A stretch of DNA of 64,000 nt from Pseudoclavibacter sp. 13-3 (GCF_021168475.1 NZ_JAJOZT010000005.1:62001-126000); one strand, 5' to 3'; positions 17,521 through 27,376 are shown, numbered from the stretch's first letter. Notes: a model not told the origin generated them from the sequence alone. Program-made: numbers and translations.

Positions 17521-19162
17521 CGGCGCGACCCGCCACGCGCTCGGGATACGACAGGTGCAGCGTGCGCCGCGCTCTCGTGACCGCCACGTAGAGCAGTCGC
17601 CGCTCTTCGTCGATCTGCGCCTCATCGGCACCCCCGCCGAACGGCAGGTAGTCATCGGTGAGCCCCACGACGTGCACGTGGTCCCATTCCAGGCCTTTGG
17701 CCGCGTGAATGGTCGATATCATCACAGTCTCGGTGGGCGGCGGATGCTTCTGCTCGCGCCGCTCGATCAGCTCGCGGTTGAAGACGGCCAGCTGTGTTCG
17801 CTCACCGGCGTCGACGCAAAGGCGACGAATCGCGTCGAGCGACTCCCATCGTTCGCGCACGGCACCTGCCTGCGAGGGCGGATCCGCCTTCCACCCGGCC
17901 TCGCCGATCGCTTTGAGCACGGCCGACAGCGCGAGCTCCTCGGGTGTCGACGCCGCGGCCACGCCGATCAGCAGCATGGTGTCGACGACCTCGCGACGTG
18001 AGAAGAACGGAGTGGCGCTGCGCAGCTTGTAGGGCACTCCGGCATCTGCGAGCGCCTGCTCGTAGCGGGCGGTCTGCCCGTTGACGCGCATCAGCACTGC
18101 GATTTCGCCAGGACTCTCACCTGAGTCGATCTGCGCACGGATCCGGGCTGCGACCAGCGTCGCCTCTTGCGACTCGTCGTTAGCGCTGTTGAGCATCGGC
18201 GTCGGCCCCGCCGTCGGCGAGTGCAGCTTCACGGCACCCGGCCGCCCGGCCATGATGCGGTTGGCAAGCCCCACGATCGGGGCAGCCGAGCGATAGTTGC
18301 GGCTCATCTCGATCGAGGTCGTGCCGGCGAACTCATTCTCGAAGTCGAGCAGGTAACGCGGGTCGGCACCAGAGAACGAGTAGATGGTCTGGCTCGGGTC
18401 GCCCACCACGCAGAGATCTCGGCGCCTTCCCATCCACTCGCGCAGCAGGTCGTGCTGCACGGGCGAGACGTCCTGGTACTCGTCGACGACGAAGAAGCGG
18501 TACTGGTCGCGCACCTCGTCGGCGACGACCGGCTCCTGGCGCAGCATCCCGGTCATGGCCAGCAGCACGTCTTCGAAGTCGATGCTGCGGCGCTGCTCTT
18601 TCAGCCGTTCGTAGCGCATCATGATCGCCGCGACCTGCTCGTCGGCGAGCCCGTCGACGCCGGCGTGGTCGCTGAGCAGATACCGCTCGACGGTGAGCGA
18701 GCGCACTTTGCGCCACTCGATCTGCGACGAGAGGTCGCGCAGCCGGGCGGTGTCGATGCTCTCGATGCCGCAGGCCGCTGCCGCCTCGGCGATCACGGGG
18801 GCCTTGGAGGTCAGCAGGTTCGGCAGTCTGGTGCCGAGCACCCGCGGCCAGAAGTGCCGCAGCTGCGCGAGGGCGGCGGCGTGGAAGGTGCGGGCGGCGA
18901 CCGGCGGCAGCCCCAGCCGCTGCAGGCGCAGCCGCATCTCGGCCGCGGCGCGACTGGTGAAGGTGAGTGCGAGCACCGAGCTCGGCTGGTAGATCTGCTG
19001 CTGGATGCCCCAGGCGATGCGGTGCGTGATGGCCCGTGTCTTGCCGGTGCCGGCGCCCGCGAGCACGCGCACCGGCCCGGTGAGCGCCTCAGCGACCGTG
19101 CGCTGCTGCACATCGAGCCCGCCGAGCAGGTCGTTGTGCGTGGCGGTCGCTGTTGACGGCAT
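17489..19162 (-). CDS. uvrD2: UvrD2-like SF1 DNA helicase without HRDC tail
   Basis: A 557-residue superfamily 1A helicase. Seen: Q-motif region LDVQQRTVAEAL, Walker A VLAGAGTGKTRAITHR near residue 35-50, LTFTSRAAAEM (motif Ia), VVDEYQDVSPVQ (motif II), GDPSQTIYSFSGA (motif III), MSRNYRSA (IV), STIHAAKGLEWD (V) and VAVTRARRTL (VI). The protein stops about 15 residues after motif VI; mycobacterial UvrD2 is about 700 residues with a tetracysteine linker and HRDC domain, both absent here. Start: ATG at 19162 after GAGGACGAGG. Its 3' end overlaps the ThiF-like gene by 32 bases. Role in repair or unwinding inferred from family. Confidence 0.92.
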   Translation of the reverse strand: MPSTATATHNDLLGGLDVQQRTVAEALTGPVRVLAGAGTGKTRAITHRIAWGIQQQIYQPSSVLALTFTSRAAAEMRLRLQRLGLPPVAARTFHAAALAQLRHFWPRVLGTRLPNLLTSKAPVIAEAAAACGIESIDTARLRDLSSQIEWRKVRSLTVERYLLSDHAGVDGLADEQVAAIMMRYERLKEQRRSIDFEDVLLAMTGMLRQEPVVADEVRDQYRFFVVDEYQDVSPVQHDLLREWMGRRRDLCVVGDPSQTIYSFSGADPRYLLDFENEFAGTTSIEMSRNYRSAAPIVGLANRIMAGRPGAVKLHSPTAGPTPMLNSANDESQEATLVAARIRAQIDSGESPGEIAVLMRVNGQTARYEQALADAGVPYKLRSATPFFSRREVVDTMLLIGVAAASTPEELALSAVLKAIGEAGWKADPPSQAGAVRERWESLDAIRRLCVDAGERTQLAVFNRELIERREQKHPPPTETVMISTIHAAKGLEWDHVHVVGLTDDYLPFGGGADEAQIDEERRLLYVAVTRARRTLHLSYPERVAGRAVKPSRFLSER

Positions 19163-19172
19163 CCTCGTCCTC

Positions 19173-19178
19173 TACTCT
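19173..19178 (+). promoter_or_regulatory. Leaderless promoter -10 box of the phosphotransferase-like gene
   Basis: TACTCT ends 6 bases before the ATG at 19185, in the 22-base gap to the divergent uvrD2 start. Confidence 0.5.
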
Positions 19179-19184
19179 GGTCAC

Positions 19185-20474
19185 ATGAGTCGGTCTCCTC
19201 TCACATTAGCTGCACTCGCCACTTCGGCAATTCCCGGCCTCGAGGTCACCTCGGTCGCGATGCACACCGCCGGCACCACCGGCGACTACGACTCTGCCGT
19301 CGTCGCCGACGATCAGAACCGGCACTTCATCATCCGAGTGCCGAACTCGCCGACCGCCTACCGCCATCTCGAAGAAGAGCTGAAGTCACTCAGCGCCCTC
19401 AGCGCCGGCATTCGCACCCGGCTCCCCTTCCAGGTGCCCAGCGAGGCGGGGCGCGCCGAGTTCGCCGGGTCGGCTGCGCTGATCTACACGTACATTCCCG
19501 GCGTGCTCATCGACATCGCCGACCTCTCCCAGACATCGCCGGCCACCGCATCCCTCGGACGTGCGCTGGCCGCGCTGCACACGCTGCCGACCGGCTTCGT
19601 CGACGACTACGGGCTGCCGCACGAGCACCCGGAGGTCGTGCGCGAACGATCTCGAACGATCATCGTGCGCGCGGAGAAGACGCGGCTGGTGCCACGCGCG
19701 CTGCTCGACCGCTGGCTTGCCGCGATCGACGACGACGGCCTGTGGGAGTTCGAGCCGACCGTGGTGCACGGCGAGCTCGACGACCAGGCGGTGCTGATCG
19801 AGGCTGACGAGGTCTCGGGCGTGCTGAACTGGGGCGGGCTGCGCATCTCAGACCCGGCACTCGACTTCTCATGGCTGATGCACTCGGCGGTGCTGCAGGC
19901 CGTCGACGCGGTCTTCGACGCCTACGGGTCGGCCCGCGGCGAGGGCGCGCTCAAGTCGTTGCGCCGCCGTGCCACGCTCTATGCCGAGCTGCAGGTGGCC
20001 AAATGGCTGCTGCACGGCGTCGACGGCGACGACGACAAGATCACCCAAGACGCCAAGCACATGCTGCAGGATCTCGCCGATCTGGTCGACGGCAACTACC
20101 GCCTGCTGCTGACCGACCCGGTCTTCGAGGCCGAGCGCCCGACGGCGGATGCCGCAGCAGGTTCGACCGATGACTTCCGCGCCGAGCGTGGTGCGGGTGC
20201 TGCGGCGCGTCCCGCTGATCGTGCTGGCGCTGCGGCGCAGCCGAACGAGCCGATCGTGATGACCGAGCCGATCGAGATCGTCGTCGAGGAGGAGACCGAC
20301 GAGGTAGTCGTCGCCGAAGTCATCGAAGACGGCGAAATCGCAGACGGCGATGACCGATCTGAGACCGATGCCGACGAGGCGGACGGCGACGGCTCACCGC
20401 ATTCTGCGGCGAACGAAGAGAACGCCACGATCGTCGACGACGACGCGCCGGAGTCTTCCACCGCTCGCGCCTGA
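19185..20474 (+). CDS. Phosphotransferase-fold protein, possible pseudokinase with acidic tail
   Basis: A 429-residue aminoglycoside/macrolide-phosphotransferase-fold protein. The catalytic loop, normally H-G-D-L/V-x2-x-N, reads HGELDDQAVLI at about residues 195-205, and the metal-binding D-W/F-G element reads GVLNWGG at about 213-218. Thus both key Asp residues are replaced (Glu and Asn), which argues against normal ATP-dependent phosphoryl transfer; how far this is shared by the family was not checked. The final 100 residues are a low-complexity acidic tail (many E/D). ATG at 19185, leaderless. It separates uvrD2 from the adnBA pair, a position kept in Micrococcales, so a link with repair or regulation of those enzymes is possible but unproven. 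Confidence 0.8.
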   Translation: MSRSPLTLAALATSAIPGLEVTSVAMHTAGTTGDYDSAVVADDQNRHFIIRVPNSPTAYRHLEEELKSLSALSAGIRTRLPFQVPSEAGRAEFAGSAALIYTYIPGVLIDIADLSQTSPATASLGRALAALHTLPTGFVDDYGLPHEHPEVVRERSRTIIVRAEKTRLVPRALLDRWLAAIDDDGLWEFEPTVVHGELDDQAVLIEADEVSGVLNWGGLRISDPALDFSWLMHSAVLQAVDAVFDAYGSARGEGALKSLRRRATLYAELQVAKWLLHGVDGDDDKITQDAKHMLQDLADLVDGNYRLLLTDPVFEAERPTADAAAGSTDDFRAERGAGAAARPADRAGAAAQPNEPIVMTEPIEIVVEEETDEVVVAEVIEDGEIADGDDRSETDADEADGDGSPHSAANEENATIVDDDAPESSTARA

Positions 20475-20488
20475 CCGGCACGACCGCA

Positions 20489-23400
20489 TCACGATGCGAT
20501 GGTCGACCACCGTTCGGCGAGCTCGTCTGCTGTGAAGAATCGTGACGGGGCGATCTCACGATCGTCTGCGACGTAGTAGAACCGCGCCGAGACCTCGGCG
20601 ACGTCGACGCCGACATGCTGCGCCCAGGCCAGACGGTAGAGCGCCAGCTGAATCTGTCGCTCGTCGAGCTCGGCCGGGGTCTGCGGAGCCCGACCGGTCT
20701 TCCAGTCGACGACTTCGTAGCCCTCGTCGGTGCGAAACACCGCGTCGAGTTTGCAGACGGTCTGAACGTCACCTAACGGCAGACGAATCTGCGTCTCGAC
20801 GGCGACCGGCCGTGCGGCTGCCCACCGGCTGCGTTCGAACGTCGCCTGCAGCCGGGCGAGCCGGGCGCTCGCCTGTTCGTCGAGCACAGTGGGTGCGGTG
20901 CCGGGGCGTTCTTCTGGGGCGAGCCTGTCGGCGCGCAGTCGGCCCTGCTCGTCGAGGGCCGGCGTCGACTGCAGATCGTCGAAAGACGACTCAGCAGTGA
21001 GAGGGAGCTCTTGATCGCTGACCCGATAGCGCCTTTCGACCCATTCGTGAAAGAGCGTGCCGACACGGGTCTCGCGGTGCGGTTCGATGGGCATCGGCCG
21101 ATAGAGCTGCGCTGCGACGGCCACGGGGTCGGTGAGGAACTCGTGCATGCGCGACGCGGCGACGCGACTCGGCAGTTCGATGCTGAGCCCTCGGCCGGCA
21201 TCTGCGCGCTCTTTCAACAGCGCTTCGATCGGCGCCTTCCAGCCGCCGATGTCGGGCCACGTGGCAGGGTCTGCGCTCAGCCCTGCGGCCGCAGGCGCGG
21301 ATTCGACCGCTTCGACGGCTGCGGCGGCAGCGGTGACCGAGGCACGGCGTGCGCCGAGCGGATCCTGCGGCCACGGGAACTGGTCGACGCCGCGTTCGAC
21401 CGGTTCGGGCTGCCCGGTGAAGTCGTCTGAGAAATCGGGCAGCACCCCGCGTTCGACCAGCCCGCTGAGAAAGACGCTCGGCGTGCGCGCTCCGACCCGA
21501 TCGGCCCGGTAGGCGGAGCAGGAGAGCAGCAGGTCGTCGCGCCCTCGGGTGAATGCGACGTAGGCGATGCGTCGTTCTTCGTCGAGGTGACGACGCTTCT
21601 CGTGTTCGCCGAACGCTTCAAGCGTCTCGCCGAACTCAGCGGCATCGGCTGCAGTACGCCAGGCGAGCTCGGGCAGATCAAGGCGGTCACCGCGAAACTC
21701 GTAGGGCAGCTCACCTGCTGACAGCCAGCCTTTGGCCGAGGTCAGACGCGCCGGCATCTCGCCTTCGACGAGCCGGGGAACTGCGACGTGATCCCATTCC
21801 AGCCCCTTGGCCGCATGCACCGTCAGCAGCTGCACGACGCCCTGCTGTGTCTGGGCTCCTTCGGCCGCCAGACGCTCTCGACGTTCCACCTGGGCGATCC
21901 ACGCGAGAAATCCGCCAAGTGTGCTGGCCGGAGCGCTGTGCATGTATTCGCTCGCTTTCGCGAGCAGCGCATCGAGGTTCTGCAACGGCCGGCGCAGACT
22001 CTCGTTGGCCCGCAGCTCGACGTCGATGCCCAAGCGCTCGATGACCAGCTGCATGAACTCGGTGAGCGGCAGGTGCGCGTGGCTGCGCAGCGAGCGCAGC
22101 AGCACACCAGCATCTCGCAGTCGGAGCACGCCTGCCCGTGAGAACCCGGCTCGGGTGATGAGATGCTCGACGCGAGGCCCGCCAGAGACCATCAGGTCGA
22201 GGGCGTCGACCAGCGTGGCCTGGTCGTCTCGGGCGACCGACTGCTTGATCTGCTCGAACACTGCCGGAGCCAGCTTCTGCAGATCGGCGTCATAGCTGGC
22301 CAGCTGTCTGGCGAGACTGCCGAGTGCCTGCAGGTCTGCGGGGCCGACCCGCCACCTGGCGCCGGCCAGCAGTCTCACCAGTGGGTTGTCGGCGTCGGCG
22401 CTGTGCACGACGCGCAGTGCGCTGAGCAGGTCGACGACCTCAGGGGCTTCGAGCACACCGGCGAAGCCCACGATCTCGTGCGGCACTCCGGCTCGGGCCA
22501 GAGCCTGCGCGAAGACCGGCATCAGCGCTCGCGCCCGAAAGAGCACCGCGCCGGTGGACGCCTCGGACATGCGCTCACGCATCCAGGCGGCGACTGCGTC
22601 GGCCTCGGCTTCGAGGTCGGCCGACACCGACACCTGCACCGCACCGTCTGGGGCGCCCGACCGTGACTGCAGCCGCACCACGGGCACCGACGAATCGGCG
22701 GCGGCATCGGCAACGAGAGCATTGGCGACGTCGAGGATGCTCCGACTGTTGCGCCAGCTCGTGGCCAGCTCGAAGTTCGCCGGAGCGCCCTCGGTTCCGA
22801 AGTCGCGGTGAAAGCCCTCGAGGTTCTCGCTGCTCGCGCCGCGCCAGCCGTAGATCGACTGATTCGGGTCGCCGACGGCCATGACCCGCTGCCCGTGGAA
22901 CAGAGTGCTGAGCAGCCGTGTCTGCGACACCGAGGTGTCCTGGTATTCGTCGAGCAGCACGGCATCGAATCGTTGTCGATACGGCTCGGCCGCGCTGGGG
23001 TCGCGCCTGATCGCCTCGAATGCAAGCGCCACCTGATCGGCGTACTCGATGAGTCCCCGTTCGCGCTTGCGCCGCTGATACTCGACGGCGAGGGGCACCA
23101 GGGTCTGCAGTGTCTGCACCGCCGTGACGCTGTCAGTGACTTCTCTGCCCGGCCCGGGTTTGCGAGCCCGTGGCTTGGGCGGCAGATCGAGCAGCCCGGC
23201 GAACTCCTGCGCGAATCGCAGCACGTCGTCTGGCTCGGCATTGTTGTCGACCATTGCGTGCGTCAGCGTGAGCAGCATCTCGGCGACCCTGGTCGGCGAC
23301 CTGCCCAGCTCGTACAGAGCTTCGTCGTCGTCAGAGGCGAGCACGACCTCATGCGCCAACCCCCAGGCACCTGCCTCGGTGAGCAGCGTCGAATCGGGCT

Positions 23401-23785
23401 CACGACCGATGCGCAGGGCATTGTCCTGAAAGAGCATGTTGGCGAACGAGTTGTACGTCGACACCGACGGAGGCTCGCTGAGATCGACCGATTCGACCAG
23501 GCCAGAGCGCACGAGGGCTCGCAGTGCCCCGTCGATGCGCGACGACAGCTCGCTCGCAGCCTTGCGCGTGAAGGTGAGCCCGAGCACCTGCTCTGGTGAG
23601 ACCACCCCATTGGCCACCAGCCAGACCACACGGCGCGACATCGTCTCGGTCTTGCCAGCGCCCGCACCGGCGATCACGAGTGCCGGCTGTTCGCCCTCGT
23701 GCTCGATGACCCGTCGCTGCTCTTCCGTGGGCGGAAAGATGCCGACAGCCTCGGCGATGCGGGCCGCGCTGATTCGCTGCGTCAT
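20489..23785 (-). CDS. adnB: AdnB: UvrD-like helicase with C-terminal RecB nuclease domain
   Basis: A 1098-residue subunit of the heterodimeric AdnAB motor-nuclease that resects double-strand breaks in actinobacteria. Seen: Walker A AGAGAGKTETM (40-50), LTFTRKAASEL (Ia), VLLDEYQDTSVSQ (II), GDPNQSIYGWRGA (III), TVHAAKGLEWD (V) and VAFTRGRDDLLLS (VI), an intact lead motor. The C-terminal nuclease carries KLDAVF and EVVDWKTGRAP (D-x-K) near residue 1030-1045, then QIQLALYRLAWA. ATG at 23785 overlaps the adnA stop by 4 bases, so it is translated from the adnA message. Homologue of Rv3201c by synteny and size. Confidence 0.93.
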   Translation of the reverse strand: MTQRISAARIAEAVGIFPPTEEQRRVIEHEGEQPALVIAGAGAGKTETMSRRVVWLVANGVVSPEQVLGLTFTRKAASELSSRIDGALRALVRSGLVESVDLSEPPSVSTYNSFANMLFQDNALRIGREPDSTLLTEAGAWGLAHEVVLASDDDEALYELGRSPTRVAEMLLTLTHAMVDNNAEPDDVLRFAQEFAGLLDLPPKPRARKPGPGREVTDSVTAVQTLQTLVPLAVEYQRRKRERGLIEYADQVALAFEAIRRDPSAAEPYRQRFDAVLLDEYQDTSVSQTRLLSTLFHGQRVMAVGDPNQSIYGWRGASSENLEGFHRDFGTEGAPANFELATSWRNSRSILDVANALVADAAADSSVPVVRLQSRSGAPDGAVQVSVSADLEAEADAVAAWMRERMSEASTGAVLFRARALMPVFAQALARAGVPHEIVGFAGVLEAPEVVDLLSALRVVHSADADNPLVRLLAGARWRVGPADLQALGSLARQLASYDADLQKLAPAVFEQIKQSVARDDQATLVDALDLMVSGGPRVEHLITRAGFSRAGVLRLRDAGVLLRSLRSHAHLPLTEFMQLVIERLGIDVELRANESLRRPLQNLDALLAKASEYMHSAPASTLGGFLAWIAQVERRERLAAEGAQTQQGVVQLLTVHAAKGLEWDHVAVPRLVEGEMPARLTSAKGWLSAGELPYEFRGDRLDLPELAWRTAADAAEFGETLEAFGEHEKRRHLDEERRIAYVAFTRGRDDLLLSCSAYRADRVGARTPSVFLSGLVERGVLPDFSDDFTGQPEPVERGVDQFPWPQDPLGARRASVTAAAAAVEAVESAPAAAGLSADPATWPDIGGWKAPIEALLKERADAGRGLSIELPSRVAASRMHEFLTDPVAVAAQLYRPMPIEPHRETRVGTLFHEWVERRYRVSDQELPLTAESSFDDLQSTPALDEQGRLRADRLAPEERPGTAPTVLDEQASARLARLQATFERSRWAAARPVAVETQIRLPLGDVQTVCKLDAVFRTDEGYEVVDWKTGRAPQTPAELDERQIQLALYRLAWAQHVGVDVAEVSARFYYVADDREIAPSRFFTADELAERWSTIAS

Positions 23786-26700
23786 TGTGCCTCCTGGATG
23801 TGCTGCACCGGCTGTCGAGCCGGCATCGTGGTCTCGCCGAGCGTGTGGATGTGCGTGGTCGCCGCGCTGCCGTCGCCCTGTCTCGTGCGGGCGAGGTCGG
23901 CCCAGAATTCGCTGCCGGCCATGCCTCGAGCGAGCTGGTCGACCAAGGTGCGTGCGTTGGCGAGCTGCTGCGCGTCGAGAGCGGCCTGCACGAGAGGCTT
24001 GTAGCTCTTGCGGTCGCCGCCGACGAAGACGAGCATCGCCTGCTGCAGCTTCGCAGCATCGACTCCGTTGACCGCCCCGGCGGCCACGGCGATCTGATAG
24101 GCCAGCAGCTGAAGGTTCTCGGCGACTTCGGCCTCTTTGAAGGGCCGGCCGGTCTTGAGATCGATGATGCGCACGGCCCCGTCGGGCAGCTGTTCGATGC
24201 GGTCGACTGTTCCGATGATCTCAGCGATGCCGCACTCTGCGGTGAAGCCTTCTTCGAGCGCGATGGCTCGTGCCCCGAGTTTGTCGGCGTCGAGCATGTA
24301 CGCGCGCATGTTGCGCAGCCGATTGGTGACGTCGTCGAGCATCATGCGCGACTGCCAGGGGGTCTCGAAGTCAAGCTCGCCCCACCGCCGACGCACCTGG
24401 CCGACCAGACGGTCGAGATCACGGTGGTGCTCTTCTTCGGCCTTCTGGAAGGCCTCGTGGATCAGCGTGCCGATGCCTGTCGACATGCCGCCGCTGTCGA
24501 CCCCGATGTGTCCGAGAAACCAGGCCAGCGGATCGTTCTGGAACATCTGCAGCGACGACGGCGAGACCCGCACCAGCGGACCTTCGACGGCTGCGGCCAT
24601 CGCTGTGTCGCCGGTCTGGCGGCCGATGCGGTCACTGGTCTCGACAGCGAGCGGAGCGTCGAGGTCGCCGGCGAACGGATCGAGCTCGGTGAGCGGCTCG
24701 GTCGTGCTCAGATCGGCCAGCCCGGACCATTCGGCCGGAGCGGCCCCGCGGACATCCGCGTGCGCGAGCACGACCAGCGCGCGAGCGGCGATCTGGTCGT
24801 CTGGATGCCCGTTGAGTCGATGTCTGAGCGTGCCGACTACGCCGCGCAGGGTGTACCAGCCGTACTCTTCGCCTTCGGCCGCCTCAGTGCTGACGATGTC
24901 GTCGAGCATTCTGAGTATCATGCTCGGCGCGTTGTCTTCGTCGATCACCGTGGTCAGCAGCACGTGCGAGCGCGCACGGCTCAGGGCCTGCACGAACATG
25001 CGCAGTTCGTCGTGCAGCACCTCGCGACGGCGATCGACGTCGCGCTCGCCGCGCACCGTCTCGACGAGCTGTTCGGCGCCGAGCAGCGTGTTGCGCTGAC
25101 GTGTGTTCGGCCAGGCGCCGTCTTGCAGCCCCATCACCACGACCGTGTCGAACTCGAGGCCGATCGTCGCCGAAGCCGACCCCAGGAACACCGCGTCGCG
25201 ACGACCGGTATGGGCGAGCGAGTCTTCGGGCACGCTCTGCTGCAGCTGCTGCTCGACGAACTCGCCAGCGTCGGCCTCGGGAAAGCGTTCGACATGTCGC
25301 TGAGCCGAGGCGAACAGCGCGACGACGGCATCAAGTCTGCGGTTCGCGTCGACGGCGGCGACCCCGCCGCTGAGCGCCTGCTTGCGCCACTCGTCTGCGA
25401 CCCCAGCCTTCTGCCAGGCCAGCCAGAGCAGTTCGACCGCCGGAGCCCGGCGCTCGTTGCCCTGCCCGATCTCGCCCAGCAGCGCGAAGAGCCGGTCGAC
25501 TTGTGCGATTGCCCCCGCTAACGGCCCTGCATGCGGCAGCCCGGTACCGCCGCGCACAGCGTCGACGAGCAGTTCTGAGGCTCGCCGCTCACCGCCCTCG
25601 GCCAGTTCGCGTTCGCGCAGCGCACGGCGCACTCGTCGCAGATGCACACCGTCGAGCCCGCCGAGCGGTCCGGTCAGCAGTTCGGTGACGACCTGCTCGT
25701 CGAGGTCGCGCAGCCCACAGCCGACCTCGACGGTGCGCAGCAGATCGAGGTTCACCGCTTCGTCGCGCAGCGCTCCCGAGACGCCAGAGAGTGAGACGGG
25801 CACGCCGGCCGCCGCGAGCTGCCGCGAAAGCTGCTCCAGCTCGCTTGACGATCGCGTCACGATGGCCATCTGTGCCCAAGGCAGGTGCTCTTCGAGATGT
25901 CGCCGGCGCAGGACTCCGGCGACACCGGTGATCTCGTCGCTCGACGTCGCGAATGACTTCGCAGCGATTCTGCCGATGCTCTGAACAGCGCCTTGCGCCT
26001 TCGCATCAGTCGTCTGCGCCTCCCAGGCAGCTGCCTGACGTCGGGCCGCGTCTGAGCGTCCGACATTCTCTGGGCGTCCGGCATTCTCTGCGCGTCCGGC
26101 ATTCTCTGCGCGTCCGGCCGTCGCCTGCAGCACCCGGCGCTGTTCGCCGGCGGATGCAGTGCCGACGTGCTGCAGGATCTTGCTGACCGCCTGGGCGAGC
26201 TGGCCGTGCAGCCGATGGCTCTGCTCGAGCACGAACTGCTCGGCGCGCACCCCGATCTCGTCATGCAGGTGTGCGACGAGATCGGGGCGACCACCGCGGA
26301 AGCCGTTGGTCGCCTGATCTGGATCACCGAAGGTCACCAGTCGTGCGCCACGCTGCACCAGCGGCCGCAGCAGCCCGATCAGCGCAGCAGTGCTCTCTTG
26401 CAGGTCGTCGACGAGCACCAGCCGCAGATCGGCGAGCCCCGCAGGCGGGGTGTCGGCCAGCACCTCGGCCGCGGCTGAGACCAGTTCACTCGAGTCATAG
26501 GCCGTCGCAGTCTCTTCGATGGCCCGTTTGACGGCAAGGTACTCGTCGAAGAGCTGAGCACCGGCCACCCATTCGGCACGGTTCGTGGTCTGCCCGAGCT
26601 GCGCCATGAGCTGCGGCGTCACCGCGTATTCATACGCCCGTCCGAAGAGCTCTCGCAGCTCAGTGCGGAACCCGCGCAGTTCGCGAACCTCGGGCCCGAT

Positions 26701-27168
26701 CACCGGCGGCCAGGGCAGTGCGCCGCCGGCGACATCCGCCGTCTCGTGGCCGTGCAGCAGGTCTTGCAGCAGGCGATCCTGCTCGCCGCCGGTCAGCAGA
26801 CGCGGCGGTGTCTGACCGTGCGCCAGAGCCACCGCTCGCAGCACTTCGAAGGCGAGCGACGCTGCTGTGCGCACCAGAGAACTCGCCGACACGTCGCGCA
26901 GGCCGGCGTCGACCAGCGTCGACAGTGAAGCCGCAGACTGCCTCGACGAGGCGATCACCAGTATCTGCTCAGGGCGCACGCCCCGATCGAGGGCGTCGAT
27001 CACCGTTGCGGCGAGCGCGGTCGTCTTGCCGGTGCCCGGGGCGCCCAGCACACGAAGATGCCCCTGCTGCGACCGCTCGATCACCTGCAGCTGCGACGCG
27101 TCAAGCGCAGATCGGTCGAGCACGCGGGCTGGTGCTGAGGCACTGCTGGTGAATCTGATCTCAGGCAT
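23782..27168 (-). CDS. adnA: AdnA: UvrD-like motor/RecB-nuclease subunit
   Basis: A 1128-residue partner of AdnB. Walker A is intact (LGAPGTGKTTAL, about 41-52), but motif II reads LVLVDDLQES in place of D-E-x-Q-D, and motif VI reads ALSRARSHVLL, consistent with the weaker accessory motor of mycobacterial AdnA. The nuclease domain is complete: GTVDRIEQLPDG and RIIDLKTGRPF, then NLQLLAYQIAVAAG near 1050-1070. An 18-bp tandem repeat inserts four GRxENx-like hexapeptides near residue 355-378. A TACCGT box lies 6 bases before the ATG at 27168 (leaderless). Divergent from the DUF3107 gene. Homologue of Rv3202c by synteny. Confidence 0.92.
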   Translation of the reverse strand: MPEIRFTSSASAPARVLDRSALDASQLQVIERSQQGHLRVLGAPGTGKTTALAATVIDALDRGVRPEQILVIASSRQSAASLSTLVDAGLRDVSASSLVRTAASLAFEVLRAVALAHGQTPPRLLTGGEQDRLLQDLLHGHETADVAGGALPWPPVIGPEVRELRGFRTELRELFGRAYEYAVTPQLMAQLGQTTNRAEWVAGAQLFDEYLAVKRAIEETATAYDSSELVSAAAEVLADTPPAGLADLRLVLVDDLQESTAALIGLLRPLVQRGARLVTFGDPDQATNGFRGGRPDLVAHLHDEIGVRAEQFVLEQSHRLHGQLAQAVSKILQHVGTASAGEQRRVLQATAGRAENAGRAENAGRPENVGRSDAARRQAAAWEAQTTDAKAQGAVQSIGRIAAKSFATSSDEITGVAGVLRRRHLEEHLPWAQMAIVTRSSSELEQLSRQLAAAGVPVSLSGVSGALRDEAVNLDLLRTVEVGCGLRDLDEQVVTELLTGPLGGLDGVHLRRVRRALRERELAEGGERRASELLVDAVRGGTGLPHAGPLAGAIAQVDRLFALLGEIGQGNERRAPAVELLWLAWQKAGVADEWRKQALSGGVAAVDANRRLDAVVALFASAQRHVERFPEADAGEFVEQQLQQSVPEDSLAHTGRRDAVFLGSASATIGLEFDTVVVMGLQDGAWPNTRQRNTLLGAEQLVETVRGERDVDRRREVLHDELRMFVQALSRARSHVLLTTVIDEDNAPSMILRMLDDIVSTEAAEGEEYGWYTLRGVVGTLRHRLNGHPDDQIAARALVVLAHADVRGAAPAEWSGLADLSTTEPLTELDPFAGDLDAPLAVETSDRIGRQTGDTAMAAAVEGPLVRVSPSSLQMFQNDPLAWFLGHIGVDSGGMSTGIGTLIHEAFQKAEEEHHRDLDRLVGQVRRRWGELDFETPWQSRMMLDDVTNRLRNMRAYMLDADKLGARAIALEEGFTAECGIAEIIGTVDRIEQLPDGAVRIIDLKTGRPFKEAEVAENLQLLAYQIAVAAGAVNGVDAAKLQQAMLVFVGGDRKSYKPLVQAALDAQQLANARTLVDQLARGMAGSEFWADLARTRQGDGSAATTHIHTLGETTMPARQPVQHIQEAQ
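26056..26117 (-). repeat. 18-bp in-frame tandem repeat inside adnA
   Basis: Three 18-base units (GCGTCCGGCATTCTCTGC on the plus strand, the first with two changes) and a partial fourth encode repeated six-residue units such as GRAENA. Each unit is a whole number of codons, so copy changes leave the frame intact; it sits in the non-conserved linker between helicase domains. Confidence 0.9.
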
Positions 27169-27301
27169 GTCTCAACGGTACGACACCCCTCCGACACGAC
27201 TCCTGAGGGCCCTGCCAGCCGAACGTTTCGGATTTGTGCGCCGTGAGCGGAAATGGTTCCGAACAGGCACGACTCCGTGGGCTCTCAGAACAGCGGTGGC
27301 C

Positions 27302-27307
27302 TAGACT
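27302..27307 (+). promoter_or_regulatory. Putative -10 box of the DUF3107 gene
   Basis: TAGACT, about 70 bases before the ATG; this gene has a real leader with a GAGGAG ribosome-binding site, unlike many neighbours. Confidence 0.4.
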
Positions 27308-27376
27308 GAGACCCGTATGTCGTCGTCTTGAGGCTGCTCGGTGTGAGCGTCTCGCAGACCAGAGTGAGGAGTCTCC

